A stretch of 64,000 nt of DNA, from positions 248,001-312,000 of the forward strand of contig NZ_CABVLY010000003.1 in the NCBI RefSeq assembly GCF_902498995.1, given 5' to 3'. The position numbers were made by a program, and so were the translations under genes. The notes beneath the pieces are model-generated. The model worked only from the letters and a program-made list of their open reading frames with translations. It was not told the origin of the DNA and made no database searches. Below are positions 35,466 through 43,317 of this stretch, piece by piece. Every line of letters begins with the position of its first letter. The stretch's first letter is position 1. Source of the stretch: Burkholderia anthina. Its GTDB lineage: Bacteria; Pseudomonadota; Gammaproteobacteria; Burkholderiales; Burkholderiaceae.

Positions 35466-36008
35466 TCACCGATTCTCGTCGTGAGCGTCGAAGACTTGCT
35501 GTGCGTAGGCTTCCAGGCGCGCTTCGCAATGGTGCAAACGTTCCTCCGCTTCGGTTGCCAGCGGCGCGCCGTAAAAATCGAGCTTGCGAATTTTTTCGAA
35601 CCACGATTGAAGCTTCTTCAGGTCGACGTCGTTCTCTTCCAGCTCGGCATAGGTGAAGTGGCGGGCAGCGGTTTCCTTTTCGATCTCCGCATCGAAGTCG
35701 CTGCATTTGTCGAGCAGTTCCCGATACTCCTCGTCGCGATCGGCGCGGAATCGGGCGACAACCTTTTCTTCCTGGCCGCGGTCCAGCGCGACCGTTTCAA
35801 GAATGACCGAGTCGCCGGCCATTTCGGTGATGTCGTTCTCGATCATCTTGAGCCGCCGGACGTGGTCGTCGGTCTTGGGCAGCAAGCAGACGCCGCTTTG
35901 CAGATACACGGCGCCCATTCCCTTGAGCTTGCGCCAAAGCCCCACCCGCTTTTTCGCGGGTTCCGCCGGCACCTTGTAAGTCAGTAGCAACCAGTTGAGC
36001 ACATTCAT
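35466..36008 (-). CDS. ChrB N-terminal-domain-like protein
   Basis: 180 aa. The start NWLLLTYKVPAEPAKKRVGLW followed by RKLKGMGAVYLQSGVCLLP is characteristic of the ChrB N-terminal domain found in chromate-resistance regulators; the rest is charged and helical, with no ChrB C-terminal half. No chrA transporter is in the window. It has no riboswitch and interrupts the fluoride-controlled genes. Two palindromes in the 520-bp region upstream are candidate operators. Confidence 0.75.
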   Translation of the reverse strand: MNVLNWLLLTYKVPAEPAKKRVGLWRKLKGMGAVYLQSGVCLLPKTDDHVRRLKMIENDITEMAGDSVILETVALDRGQEEKVVARFRADRDEEYRELLDKCSDFDAEIEKETAARHFTYAELEENDVDLKKLQSWFEKIRKLDFYGAPLATEAEERLHHCEARLEAYAQQVFDAHDENR

Positions 36009-36019
36009 GTCGCAATAAT

Positions 36020-36039
36020 AGTGTTACCGCAGTAACACT
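36020..36039. promoter_or_regulatory. Palindrome upstream of the ChrB-like gene
   Basis: AGTGTTAC-CGCA-GTAACACT, a perfect 8-bp inverted repeat with a 4-bp centre, 12 bp upstream of the ChrB-like start codon. A likely autoregulatory operator. Confidence 0.55.
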
Positions 36040-36282
36040 GCAAGCGTGCGAAAGACGGTGGATGCGATCCGTTGTGGCGGAACGCCGGGTAAGTAGCCAG
36101 CGCGATGCTTCCCTCGCCTTAGGGGCCGATGACAGGGCGTCGCCCACGCCGAAACCGGGCAACCATGCCGATGAGGATCCGCTATCGACGGCATCGGCGT
36201 TCGGTTCCGGCCATGGACCACTGGAAGGTGTCACTGTGCCAATCCACGATCGAACATTTCCATTTCTCTATTTTTATGTTTG

Positions 36283-36304
36283 TAATGTAACGATGGTTAC
36301 ATTA
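36283..36304. promoter_or_regulatory. Second palindrome in the 36.0-36.5 kb intergenic region
   Basis: TAATGTAAC-GATG-GTTACATTA, a perfect 9-bp inverted repeat, again with a 4-bp centre and GTAAC/GTTAC cores. It lies in AT-rich sequence about 225 bp before the gene at 36529. The remainder of 36009-36528 shows no convincing gene. Confidence 0.55.
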
Positions 36305-36528
36305 AAGTTAACCGTGTCGTTCGTTTTTTTGTCGGCTGAATCCGAACAGCCTCCTTCACGCGAACCCGATCGTGCATGGCGGAATCTGCATGGCTCGCCG
36401 GGTATCGAAAGGAAAGCGGCCGATGCGAGACCGTTCGGGACCCACGGCGATGGGTGAGGCCGGATGAACGATGAATCAGCAGGATGACGGCCGATGTCGC
36501 ACGCCGGTCAAATAAAAAGGAATCCGAA

Positions 36529-37359
36529 ATGAATGTTTCTGTTCTGACCTACAACACGTTGTTTGCCGGCATGGACGGTGACGACGATCGGCGCTTCGAA
36601 CTGCAGACCGGGTTGATCGACGTACTGCGTCCCGACGTATTTCTGATGCAGGAAGCGAAGGGGCTCGATGCGAACGGGCATGCGCGACTGCATGAGTGGG
36701 AACGCCGTATTTCGATGCGCGGCTTTCTTGGCGTGGCACCGCGCACGGGACAGAATGTCGCGATTTTCATTCGCGCGCCGCTGCGCGCATTGTCGTTCGA
36801 AGTGGACAACACGCATTTTCATCATGCGACGGCGATGCTGAAGGTCGAGGTACCGGGCAGTGCGGTGCCGATCACGTTCGTATCGACACACTTGTCGCCC
36901 AACGGGCCGCAGGTCAGGCGGTTCGAAGCCGCGTATCTGTCGGCGCTCGCGGCGCCGGACGCATTGACGTTGATCGGCGGCGACTTCAACGCGGCTTCGC
37001 CTCACGATCCCGAACCTGCCGACTGGAGCACACTCGCGCGGCATCATCGAGCGCGCTATCTGGCGGACGATCTCGCGGGTATCGACCGTAGCGTAATCGC
37101 GCGCCTGGAGGCCGCGGGCCTGGTCGATCTAGGACGCCGGCTGCACGGCAACGGCATTCCGACGGTTCCCGCCGCCGGCTATCGCGATACCGAGTTCGCC
37201 ACCATGCGATGCGATTACCTGTTCGCGTCGCCGGCGCTGGCCGAACGGGCACGACGCTACGAAGTGTTGCGTATGCCGGAAACCGAACACGCATCGGATC
37301 ACTATCCGGTTCTGCTGCAACTCGATGCGTCCGCGCGGCCGGACGAGCGCTTGTCATGA
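36529..37359 (+). CDS. Endonuclease/exonuclease/phosphatase (EEP) family protein
   Basis: 276 aa. LTYNTLFAG at the start, DVFLMQEAKG (metal-binding Glu), FVSTHLSPNG, GGDFNAASPHD (catalytic Asp/Asn) and the terminal SDHYPV are the EEP motifs in order. It lacks a signal peptide, so it is cytoplasmic. Start at 36529 follows AAGGAATCC. Mg-dependent phosphodiesterase on DNA, RNA or a small phosphoester; substrate unknown. Lies 65 bp ahead of the MFS gene and likely shares its transcript. Confidence 0.85.
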   Translation: MNVSVLTYNTLFAGMDGDDDRRFELQTGLIDVLRPDVFLMQEAKGLDANGHARLHEWERRISMRGFLGVAPRTGQNVAIFIRAPLRALSFEVDNTHFHHATAMLKVEVPGSAVPITFVSTHLSPNGPQVRRFEAAYLSALAAPDALTLIGGDFNAASPHDPEPADWSTLARHHRARYLADDLAGIDRSVIARLEAAGLVDLGRRLHGNGIPTVPAAGYRDTEFATMRCDYLFASPALAERARRYEVLRMPETEHASDHYPVLLQLDASARPDERLS

Positions 37360-37424
37360 TTCCCCCCACACTGGCAGCACGTTTGCGTTTGCATCCGCGG
37401 GATGCGTTTCAGGAGAGAGCGTCC

Positions 37425-38681
37425 ATGTCCGACAATCAGGAAGCTGCAACGCCGGCGTCTCTGGCCGATTCCCGGCACTGGCTGAATCGAACCGTCGCCG
37501 GGGCCGGCGTGACGAGCGCGCTGGGCGACTTTTGCTACGAGACGACCACGGTCATCCTGCCGGGGTTTCTCGCCATACTGGGCGTGCCGGCGGCCGCACT
37601 GGGTGTCATCGAGGGGTTGGCCGACGCCGTCGCGAGTTTTACCAAGATGGTGTCCGGATACCTCGCGGACAAGCTCGGCCATCGCAAGCGGCTGGTGCTC
37701 GCGGGTTATGCGCTGACGCCGGTCGGTCAGATATTCATCGCGCTGGCGACTGGCTGGCCGCTGCTTTTGCTGGGGCGCCTGGTGTCGTGGTTCGGCAAGG
37801 GATTGCGCGGGCCGCTGCGAGATGCGATCGTCATTCAGGCCGTCAGTGCCGAAACGCGCGGGCGGGCGTTTGGGTTTCATCGTGCGATGGACACGATCGG
37901 CGCGGTGCTCGGGCCGCTTCTCGGCGTCGCCGTGCTGGAGTGGGCGCAGTCCGTTCACCGCAGCGATCCCGCCGGCCCGTTTCGGCTCGTGCTTTGGCTA
38001 TCGATCTTGCCTGGCGTACTTGCAGTGCTTGCTTTTCTCGCGATGGTGGACGATCCGGAGCAGTCGCCCAATCCCGGTCGACGGTTCTGGGGGGCTCTCC
38101 GCGCGCTTCCCGCGCGATTCAAGCAATACCTGGGCGCGGTCGGTGTGTTCGGCCTTGGAGATTTCTCGCACAGCTTGCTCATTCTTGCCGCGACGCAACT
38201 GCTCACGCCATCGTTCGGGGTGGTGCGCGCGGCGCAAATTGCCGGGCTGCTGTATGTCGGCAGAAATATCGTTCAGGTTCTGGCCTCCTATCCGGCCGGC
38301 GTGTGGGCCGACAGGGTAGGGGCGTTGCGGCTCCTTGCGGGCGGCTATCTGATCGGTGCCGCGACGGCTGCGCTGATCGCCGTCCTGTGGTGGCTCGACG
38401 CCGCCAGCGTGCCGCTGCTTGGTGTGGTCTTCCTGCTTGCCGGACTCTACGTCGCCGTGCAGGACACCCTGGAATCGACCGTCACGGCCGACATGGTTTC
38501 TTCCGACACGCTGGCGATCAGTTACGGAGCGCTCGGTAGCGTGAACGGCTGCACCAGGTTCCTGTCGAGCGGGATGGTCGGTGTGTTGTGGACTGCGGTG
38601 TCGCCGATTGCCGGGTTCGGTGTGGCTGCCGTCCTGATGTTCGTTGGCGTCGTCGCCTTGCGGCGGCTTGTCCGCCGATAG
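37425..38681 (+). CDS. MFS transporter
   Basis: 418 aa with about 12 hydrophobic segments. The loop 2-3 motif GYLADKLGHRKR and the segment SWFGKGLRGPLRDA identify the family. AGGAGAGAGC precedes ATG 37425. It is similar in plan to the MFS protein at 45445 (both have a GKxxRxPxRD segment), so the window holds two members of one subfamily. Substrate unknown; resistance export is plausible next to the ChrB-like regulator. Confidence 0.85.
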   Translation: MSDNQEAATPASLADSRHWLNRTVAGAGVTSALGDFCYETTTVILPGFLAILGVPAAALGVIEGLADAVASFTKMVSGYLADKLGHRKRLVLAGYALTPVGQIFIALATGWPLLLLGRLVSWFGKGLRGPLRDAIVIQAVSAETRGRAFGFHRAMDTIGAVLGPLLGVAVLEWAQSVHRSDPAGPFRLVLWLSILPGVLAVLAFLAMVDDPEQSPNPGRRFWGALRALPARFKQYLGAVGVFGLGDFSHSLLILAATQLLTPSFGVVRAAQIAGLLYVGRNIVQVLASYPAGVWADRVGALRLLAGGYLIGAATAALIAVLWWLDAASVPLLGVVFLLAGLYVAVQDTLESTVTADMVSSDTLAISYGALGSVNGCTRFLSSGMVGVLWTAVSPIAGFGVAAVLMFVGVVALRRLVRR

Positions 38682-38777
38682 CGAAACCACTGGCATCCGC
38701 GGGGCGCGAACCGCCACGCGTGCGGCAGGGCGTTGCCGTCGTCATTGCGGTGTTCGTCGGGTTTCGGTGCGTCGAGG

Positions 38778-39977
38778 TCAGGCTCGCGAACGGTCGAGGC
38801 CGCGACTCGAGTGCGCCGGAACTGGCGGCCGATGATAGCCGCCGTCCACACCATGTTTGGAAAAAACCCACTGCCACAGCTGGGTCTCGCGAGAACGGAA
38901 CAGCCCCGCGCACGACAGCAGGTAGTAGCGCCACATCCGGTGGAAGCGCTCGCCGAGTCGCGGCTCGAAGCGCGGCCACGCCGCGTCGAAGTTCGCGTGC
39001 CATGCCATCAGCGTCCTGTCGTAGTCGGCGCCGAAATTCTGCAGGTCTTCCGTCACGAACAGTCCACCGGCGGCATCGCCGATTTCAGCGAGCGCGGGCA
39101 ATTCCCCGTTCGGGAAGATATAGCGGTCGATCCACGGATCCGGTGTCGTTCCGCGACGATTCTTCCCGATCGTATGGAGGAGAAACAGGCCGTCGTCCGT
39201 CAGGCAGCGATGGGCGACCTCCATGTAGGTCCGGTAGTTTTTCGATCCGACATGCTCGAACATGCCGACGCTGGCGATCCTGTCGAAGCGTTCGTCAATG
39301 GCGCGATAGTCCTGCAGCCTGAATTCGAGCGGCAGCTTCCGGTATCGCTCGCTGGCCCACTGAGCCTGCTCTTTCGAGATCGTGACGCCCACGCATGTCA
39401 CGCCATAATGTTCGGCGGCGAAACCCATCAGGCTGCCCCAGCCGCAGCCGATGTCGAGAAGCCGCATGCCGGGCGTCAATTGAAGCTTGCGGCATATCAG
39501 ATCGAGCTTGTCTTCCTGGGCCTCGTCGAGCGTCCGGGCGCCGCCGGACCAGAACCCGCAGGTGTACGTCATTCTGCGGTCGAGCATCGCCGCATAGAAG
39601 TCGTTGCCGATGTCGTAGTGCCGCTCCCCGACTTGCCACGCACGGCGAATCGTTTGCCGATTCATGATCCGCGCATGCAACGCATGCAGGCCGAGGTGGA
39701 CGGGATGAATCTTCTCGTCGAGTTTCGCCCTGAGTATCCTCGCGAAGAACTGGTCGAGATGGTCGCAGTCCCAGCGGCCATCCATATACGCTTCGCCCAG
39801 ACCGAGATTGCCGTGGGCGAGGATGTCGGTGGGTACGTCGTCGTCGTGGAGGCGAATGTCCCACGGACGGGCTCCGCCGATCTTGACATCGGCATGCGTG
39901 AGTAACGCTTCGATGAAGCGATACGCCCTGCTGTTGCGGTGCGAATCGGTTCGACCTTCCGAGCGAGCTGTCGACAT
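38778..39977 (-). CDS. cfa: Cyclopropane-fatty-acyl-phospholipid synthase
   Basis: 399 aa. ERHYDIGNDFYAAMLDRRMTY, then the SAM site LLDIGCGWGSLMGFAAEHYG, GVTISKEQAQWA, SVGMFEHVGSKNY and a terminal QWVFSK. It transfers a methylene group from SAM to unsaturated phospholipid acyl chains, modifying the membrane during stress. No riboswitch is attached. It is separated from crcB by 219 bp with no feature I can name. Confidence 0.92.
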   Translation of the reverse strand: MSTARSEGRTDSHRNSRAYRFIEALLTHADVKIGGARPWDIRLHDDDVPTDILAHGNLGLGEAYMDGRWDCDHLDQFFARILRAKLDEKIHPVHLGLHALHARIMNRQTIRRAWQVGERHYDIGNDFYAAMLDRRMTYTCGFWSGGARTLDEAQEDKLDLICRKLQLTPGMRLLDIGCGWGSLMGFAAEHYGVTCVGVTISKEQAQWASERYRKLPLEFRLQDYRAIDERFDRIASVGMFEHVGSKNYRTYMEVAHRCLTDDGLFLLHTIGKNRRGTTPDPWIDRYIFPNGELPALAEIGDAAGGLFVTEDLQNFGADYDRTLMAWHANFDAAWPRFEPRLGERFHRMWRYYLLSCAGLFRSRETQLWQWVFSKHGVDGGYHRPPVPAHSSRGLDRSRA

Positions 39978-40196
39978 GACTCATCTCCTCTCATCGGCCT
40001 GTCGGGCTTTCCTGTAGCGTGAGCCGGGCGGAAGCGGTGACGGACCGATCGATGAAGTTCCAGGCTGGGCGCGCCGGTGCACGACGCGATTCCTACCGTA
40101 CTTGAAGACGCAACCAGAAATTCAAACATGCATGAAACGTCGTGGCCGTTCCGGCATGACGCATGATGCAGTTCGATAATGGCCTTTCGGATTTGC

Positions 40197-40589
40197 TCAG
40201 GCGACGGCAACCCGCGCTACGGCGCTGACGGTGGCGATACCCAGTATCGTCATGATCAGCGACGAGGAGACGTGGATGGCGATCTCGCCGGCAGCCCAGC
40301 CCAGTCGCCCTTCTTGCAGATGAGCAACGACTTCGGCGGAGAAGGTCGAGAAAGTCGACAGGCCGCCCATCAGGCCGGTGATGACGAACAACCGCCATTC
40401 GCTGGGGATCTCGGGGAGTCGCGAGAAGAACGCGATGGCTACGCCGATGACGTAGCCGGCGATGACGTTCGCTGCAAGCGTACCGAGCGGGAGCTCGGGG
40501 AACAGACCGTTGAGTCTCAGGCCGAGGACCCAGCGCAGCAAAGAACCCAACGCACCGCCGATCGCAACCGCAAGAACCGATTGAAACAT
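40197..40589 (-). CDS. crcB: CrcB/Fluc fluoride channel
   Basis: 130 aa, four membrane segments, the normal size for a dual-topology dimeric Fluc channel that lets fluoride out of the cell. [10 protein letters not shown] (11-20), [10 protein letters not shown] with N41, and [10 protein letters not shown] (75-84) carrying the paired phenylalanines F80 and F83 of the fluoride pathway. The true start is ATG 40589, preceded by GGGGC; the longer frame to 40625 has no ribosome site. Directly controlled by riboswitch 8. Confidence 0.96.
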   Translation of the reverse strand: MFQSVLAVAIGGALGSLLRWVLGLRLNGLFPELPLGTLAANVIAGYVIGVAIAFFSRLPEIPSEWRLFVITGLMGGLSTFSTFSAEVVAHLQEGRLGWAAGEIAIHVSSSLIMTILGIATVSAVARVAVA

Positions 40590-40658
40590 ATCGAATGCCC
40601 CATTTTTGATTAGACCTCGACGCACGCCGGAAGCAATGGCGCTCTCGTCTGCCGGGTT

Positions 40659-40710
40659 GTAGGCATCATCGGCTCATCAATCTTGAGCGGTTTTGGAGAA
40701 TGCCATCTCC
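40659..40710 (-). promoter_or_regulatory. Fluoride riboswitch 8, upstream of crcB
   Basis: Reverse strand: GGAGATGGCATTCTCC, AAAACCGCTCA...TGAGC as P3, then CGATGATGCCTAC. The aptamer strand GATGCC can pair with GGCATT at 40594-40599, next to the GGGG ribosome site of crcB, suggesting translational control. The start codon is about 70 nt downstream. Confidence 0.94.
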
Positions 40711-40718
40711 ATGGCGAG

Positions 40719-40746
40719 AGTTTATCATCGGCCCTTGCAGCGTCAA
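40719..40746 (-). promoter_or_regulatory. Promoter of crcB
   Basis: Reverse strand TTGACG, 16-bp spacer, TAAACT; the aptamer begins 8 nt later. The best -35 among the riboswitch promoters. Confidence 0.78.
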
Positions 40747-40861
40747 GGGAGGCCGGACACTTGCAGTCGATGGCGGTGAATGCGCGGAAGCTTCGCCCGG
40801 GGCAAGTGGTGTGGATCGCGAGGTTTTACCGTTCCGTGTCGGGGCGTCGAGGACGCAAGGC

Positions 40862-40890
40862 TTGCGAGGTGCGGGGCCCGGCAGTATTCT
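40862..40890 (+). promoter_or_regulatory. Promoter of riboswitch 9 transcript
   Basis: TTGCGA (40862-40867), 17-bp spacer, TATTCT (40885-40890), then 8 nt to the aptamer. Divergent from the crcB promoter 116 bp away. Confidence 0.7.
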
Positions 40891-40898
40891 TTGCATCA

Positions 40899-40947
40899 GG
40901 AGATGGCATTCTCCATAACCGCCGAAACACCGGCTGATGATGCCTAC
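40899..40947 (+). promoter_or_regulatory. Fluoride riboswitch 9, upstream of the phosphoglycerate mutase operon
   Basis: GGAGATGGCATTCTCC, ATAACCGCCG...CGGC, TGATGATGCCTAC. It forms a back-to-back pair with the crcB switch, so both transcripts start within about 200 bp. Confidence 0.94.
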
Positions 40948-40996
40948 TGCGTTTGCGGATGTGACAACACCCTCAATCAACGACAGCAGGATCATC

Positions 40997-41158
40997 ATGA
41001 ACGCTACCCTCGTACGCTTCCTCCTTCGCCCGTTTCGACTTTTTCGGGCGCCGCACTTCCGATACAGCCTTCCGGTTCGCGGTGAGCGCCGGCTATGCCC
41101 CGTTTGCATCCGGGCGACCGAACGTCGTCGGGACAGCTCCGGCCGCGCGCCTTGGTAA
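40997..41158 (+). CDS. Possible small basic protein (53 aa)
   Basis: First start codon after riboswitch 9 (50 nt downstream), preceded by AGCAGGATCATC. The product is Arg/Phe-rich at the start and ends with a CPVC pair. No homologue is recognised and the 94-bp gap to the next gene does not help. It may be a leader peptide or not translated at all. Confidence 0.35.
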   Translation: MNATLVRFLLRPFRLFRAPHFRYSLPVRGERRLCPVCIRATERRRDSSGRAPW

Positions 41159-41252
41159 GCCGCTCGGAGACGCATCCCCGCGAGAACGGCGCCGGGGCAT
41201 TGCAATCATCGTCGTATTCCCAAGGTTTGCCGACCTGACGAGAGGAGGCAGC

Positions 41253-41567
41253 ATGCCATTCGACATGAACGCGCATCCGTGCGATGCGGTTTCACTCGAT
41301 TCGTTTGATTCACCTATTCCCGAGCCGGCTGGCGGAACGAGCGCCGATCGCTTCGATGCGGGGCCCGGTGGACGTCCGGCGGCGAAAGCCGACGGCGAGC
41401 TGGCGCGCTGCGAAGCGACGTTGCGACAACTCGGTTACGTCAACATATTTTCCTTTGCCACCGGCGAGTTCCTGATCGTTGCCCGTAATGGCGAACGCGT
41501 CCGCGGGAGTTCGCTCGGCGACGCGTTGCAGGAAATGTCGAATCGACTGGGATTGAAGGTCCGGTGA
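41253..41567 (+). CDS. Small hypothetical protein ahead of phosphoglycerate mutase
   Basis: 104 aa, with a strong AGAGGAGGCAGC ribosome site. The first half is low-complexity and acidic; residues about 55-104 look folded (ATLRQLGYVNIFSFATGEFL followed by IVARNGERVRG). No family recognised. It overlaps or abuts the mutase gene (GTGA at its stop), so it is part of the riboswitch 9 operon. Confidence 0.7.
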   Translation: MPFDMNAHPCDAVSLDSFDSPIPEPAGGTSADRFDAGPGGRPAAKADGELARCEATLRQLGYVNIFSFATGEFLIVARNGERVRGSSLGDALQEMSNRLGLKVR

Positions 41568-41611
41568 CCCGGCGCAGCGTGCTTGCGCAAGGCGAACGGG
41601 CGGGAGCGAGC

Positions 41612-42355
41612 ATGGAGAGCAGCCGCGATGCCGGCCGGGACGATGAGCCGTCGCTTTTTCTGGTTCTGGTTCGGCATGGCGAGTCCGAATGGAACCGGGA
41701 CGGTCGATTTACGGGATGGACGGACATCGACCTGACTATCGGGGGCGAAGGGCAGGCGCGCGAGGCCGGGCGAATGCTCGCACGCGACCGATGGCAGTTC
41801 GACCTTGCCTATACGTCGGTGCTCAAGCGGTCGATCCGGACACTGTGGCTCATGCTGGAGGAACTCGATCAATCGTGGGTTCCGGTCGTGCACGACTGGC
41901 GGTTGAACGAGCGCCACTATGGAAGCCTGACGGGCATGCGCAAGACGGAGGCCGTCGAGCGTTTCGGGGAGCAGGCCGTGCAGCATTGGCGACGCTCGTA
42001 CCATGGGCGCCCGCCGCCGATGTCGGTGACGATGGACGATCGGCGCTATCGCCGATTGCCGCCCGGCGAGATCCCTCGTGCCGAGTCCCTGTGCGATACC
42101 GAACGTCGAGTCGCGGCTTTCTGGCGCGACACGCTCGCGCCAGCCATCGAATCGGGGTGCCGCGTCATCGTTTGCGGGCACGGGAACGGGCTGCGTGCGC
42201 TGGTCAAGATTCTGGACGCGTTGTCCGAGGCCGACGTCATGAGCCTGGATATACCGAACGGCATGCCGCTGGTTTATCGGTTCGACCTCGACATGACCGT
42301 GATCGACAGGTTCTATATCGAGGCGCCGGCGATGCGGGAGTCGAACATCCTTTGA
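41612..42355 (+). CDS. gpmA: 2,3-bisphosphoglycerate-dependent phosphoglycerate mutase
   Basis: 247 aa from ATG 41612 (GTG 41564, overlapping the previous stop, would add 16 residues). VRHGESEWNRDGRFTGW holds the phospho-accepting His, RTLWLMLEELDQ and LNERHYGSLTGM carry the catalytic Glu, and CGHGNGLRALVK the second His. It interconverts 3- and 2-phosphoglycerate, the step that feeds enolase. With two fluoride-controlled enolases in the same island it forms a lower-glycolysis set. Confidence 0.92.
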   Translation: MESSRDAGRDDEPSLFLVLVRHGESEWNRDGRFTGWTDIDLTIGGEGQAREAGRMLARDRWQFDLAYTSVLKRSIRTLWLMLEELDQSWVPVVHDWRLNERHYGSLTGMRKTEAVERFGEQAVQHWRRSYHGRPPPMSVTMDDRRYRRLPPGEIPRAESLCDTERRVAAFWRDTLAPAIESGCRVIVCGHGNGLRALVKILDALSEADVMSLDIPNGMPLVYRFDLDMTVIDRFYIEAPAMRESNIL

Positions 42356-42421
42356 TTTTTCGCGAACGGCATCGGTTGCGAGAGGCTGGACGCGACGCGC
42401 GCTCGCGCATTCTTTGGGAGC

Positions 42422-43045
42422 ATGGCCATGCGAATTGTTTTGACTCGCCACGGACAAGTGGAAGGTATCGATCCACCGCGCTTTCGTGGCCGCGCCGAGC
42501 TGGAGCTCACGCCGCTTGGCTGGCGACAGGCGGCGTTGCTGGCCGACACCGTTGCGGCCCGTTTCAAGCCGGTTGCCGTCTATACGAGCCCGATGAAGCG
42601 GTGTCGGGACACGGGCCATGCGATCGCGACCGCATGCGCGGTTCCGGAGCACGTTCAACCCGGGATCGACGATTTCGACTATGGGGCGTGGCAGTGGAAG
42701 AGTCATGCGGATGCCCTCGCGCAGTTTCCCGACCAGTACGCGTTGTGGAAGACGGCGCCGCAGTGGATGCAGTTCCCGGGCGGAGAGTCGTTGCAGGCTG
42801 TCGCACTCCGAACGGCTGACGCGTTGCGCGAGCTGTTGGCCGCCCATGCCGACGAGATCGTTGTCCTGGTCGCCCACGATAGCATCAATCGGGTTCTTCT
42901 CCTGCATGCGCTCGACATGCCGCTGTCCGCGTACTGGCGAGTGGCGCAGGATCCGTGCTGCCTGAATGTCATCGACATCGACCGGGCCGGAAACGCGAAA
43001 ATCCTTCAGATCAATGACACGGCGCATCTGGCACGTGAGGATTGA
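42422..43045 (+). CDS. Histidine phosphatase (phosphoglycerate-mutase-like) family protein
   Basis: 207 aa. LTRHGQ at the start, TSPMKRCRDTGHAIA, DDFDYGAWQWKS, FPGGESLQA and VAHDSINRVLL follow the PhoE/CobC-type pattern, with the two catalytic histidines and arginines. The usual acid (E-G-x-W) is DYGAW here. It is a phosphatase of a small phosphoester, or a cofactor-dependent mutase variant. GGGAGC precedes the ATG. Follows the mutase by 66 bp under riboswitch 9. Confidence 0.83.
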   Translation: MAMRIVLTRHGQVEGIDPPRFRGRAELELTPLGWRQAALLADTVAARFKPVAVYTSPMKRCRDTGHAIATACAVPEHVQPGIDDFDYGAWQWKSHADALAQFPDQYALWKTAPQWMQFPGGESLQAVALRTADALRELLAAHADEIVVLVAHDSINRVLLLHALDMPLSAYWRVAQDPCCLNVIDIDRAGNAKILQINDTAHLARED

Positions 43046-43142
43046 AACGGGGTTGCATCAAAGTCGAGCGCGCTAGCCGCCCTGCACAATGTCTGGCAGC
43101 CCGGTCGGGCCGGGGGGCAGTGCGGCAGGGCGCTCAACGACA

Positions 43143-43172
43143 TTGCACCGCGGAAGATTTCTCGCGTACAAT
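43143..43172 (+). promoter_or_regulatory. Promoter of the CLC-F transcript
   Basis: TTGCAC (43143-43148), 18-bp spacer, TACAAT (43167-43172), then 8 nt to the aptamer. Confidence 0.68.
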
Positions 43173-43180
43173 TTCGCGCT

Positions 43181-43232
43181 GGAGATGGCATTCCTCCTCA
43201 TAACCGCTGGTCAGCCAGCTGATGATGCCTAC
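43181..43232 (+). promoter_or_regulatory. Fluoride riboswitch 10, upstream of the CLC-F antiporter
   Basis: GGAGATGGCATTCCTCC, ATAACCGCTGG...CCAGC as P3, TGATGATGCCTAC. GCCTACG (43227-43233) pairs exactly with CGTAGGC (43254-43260) around CCTG/CAGG, the same platform as switches 1 and 2. A second hairpin (GGTTTGA/TCAAATC, about 43289-43309) ends just before the start codon. Confidence 0.94.
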
Positions 43233-43317
43233 GCGTTCCTGGGTACAGGAGGTCGTAGGCCGTCCGTATAGCGGCGTTCTGTCGCCCAGGTTTGATGTCC
43301 TGTCAAATCTGGTAAAA

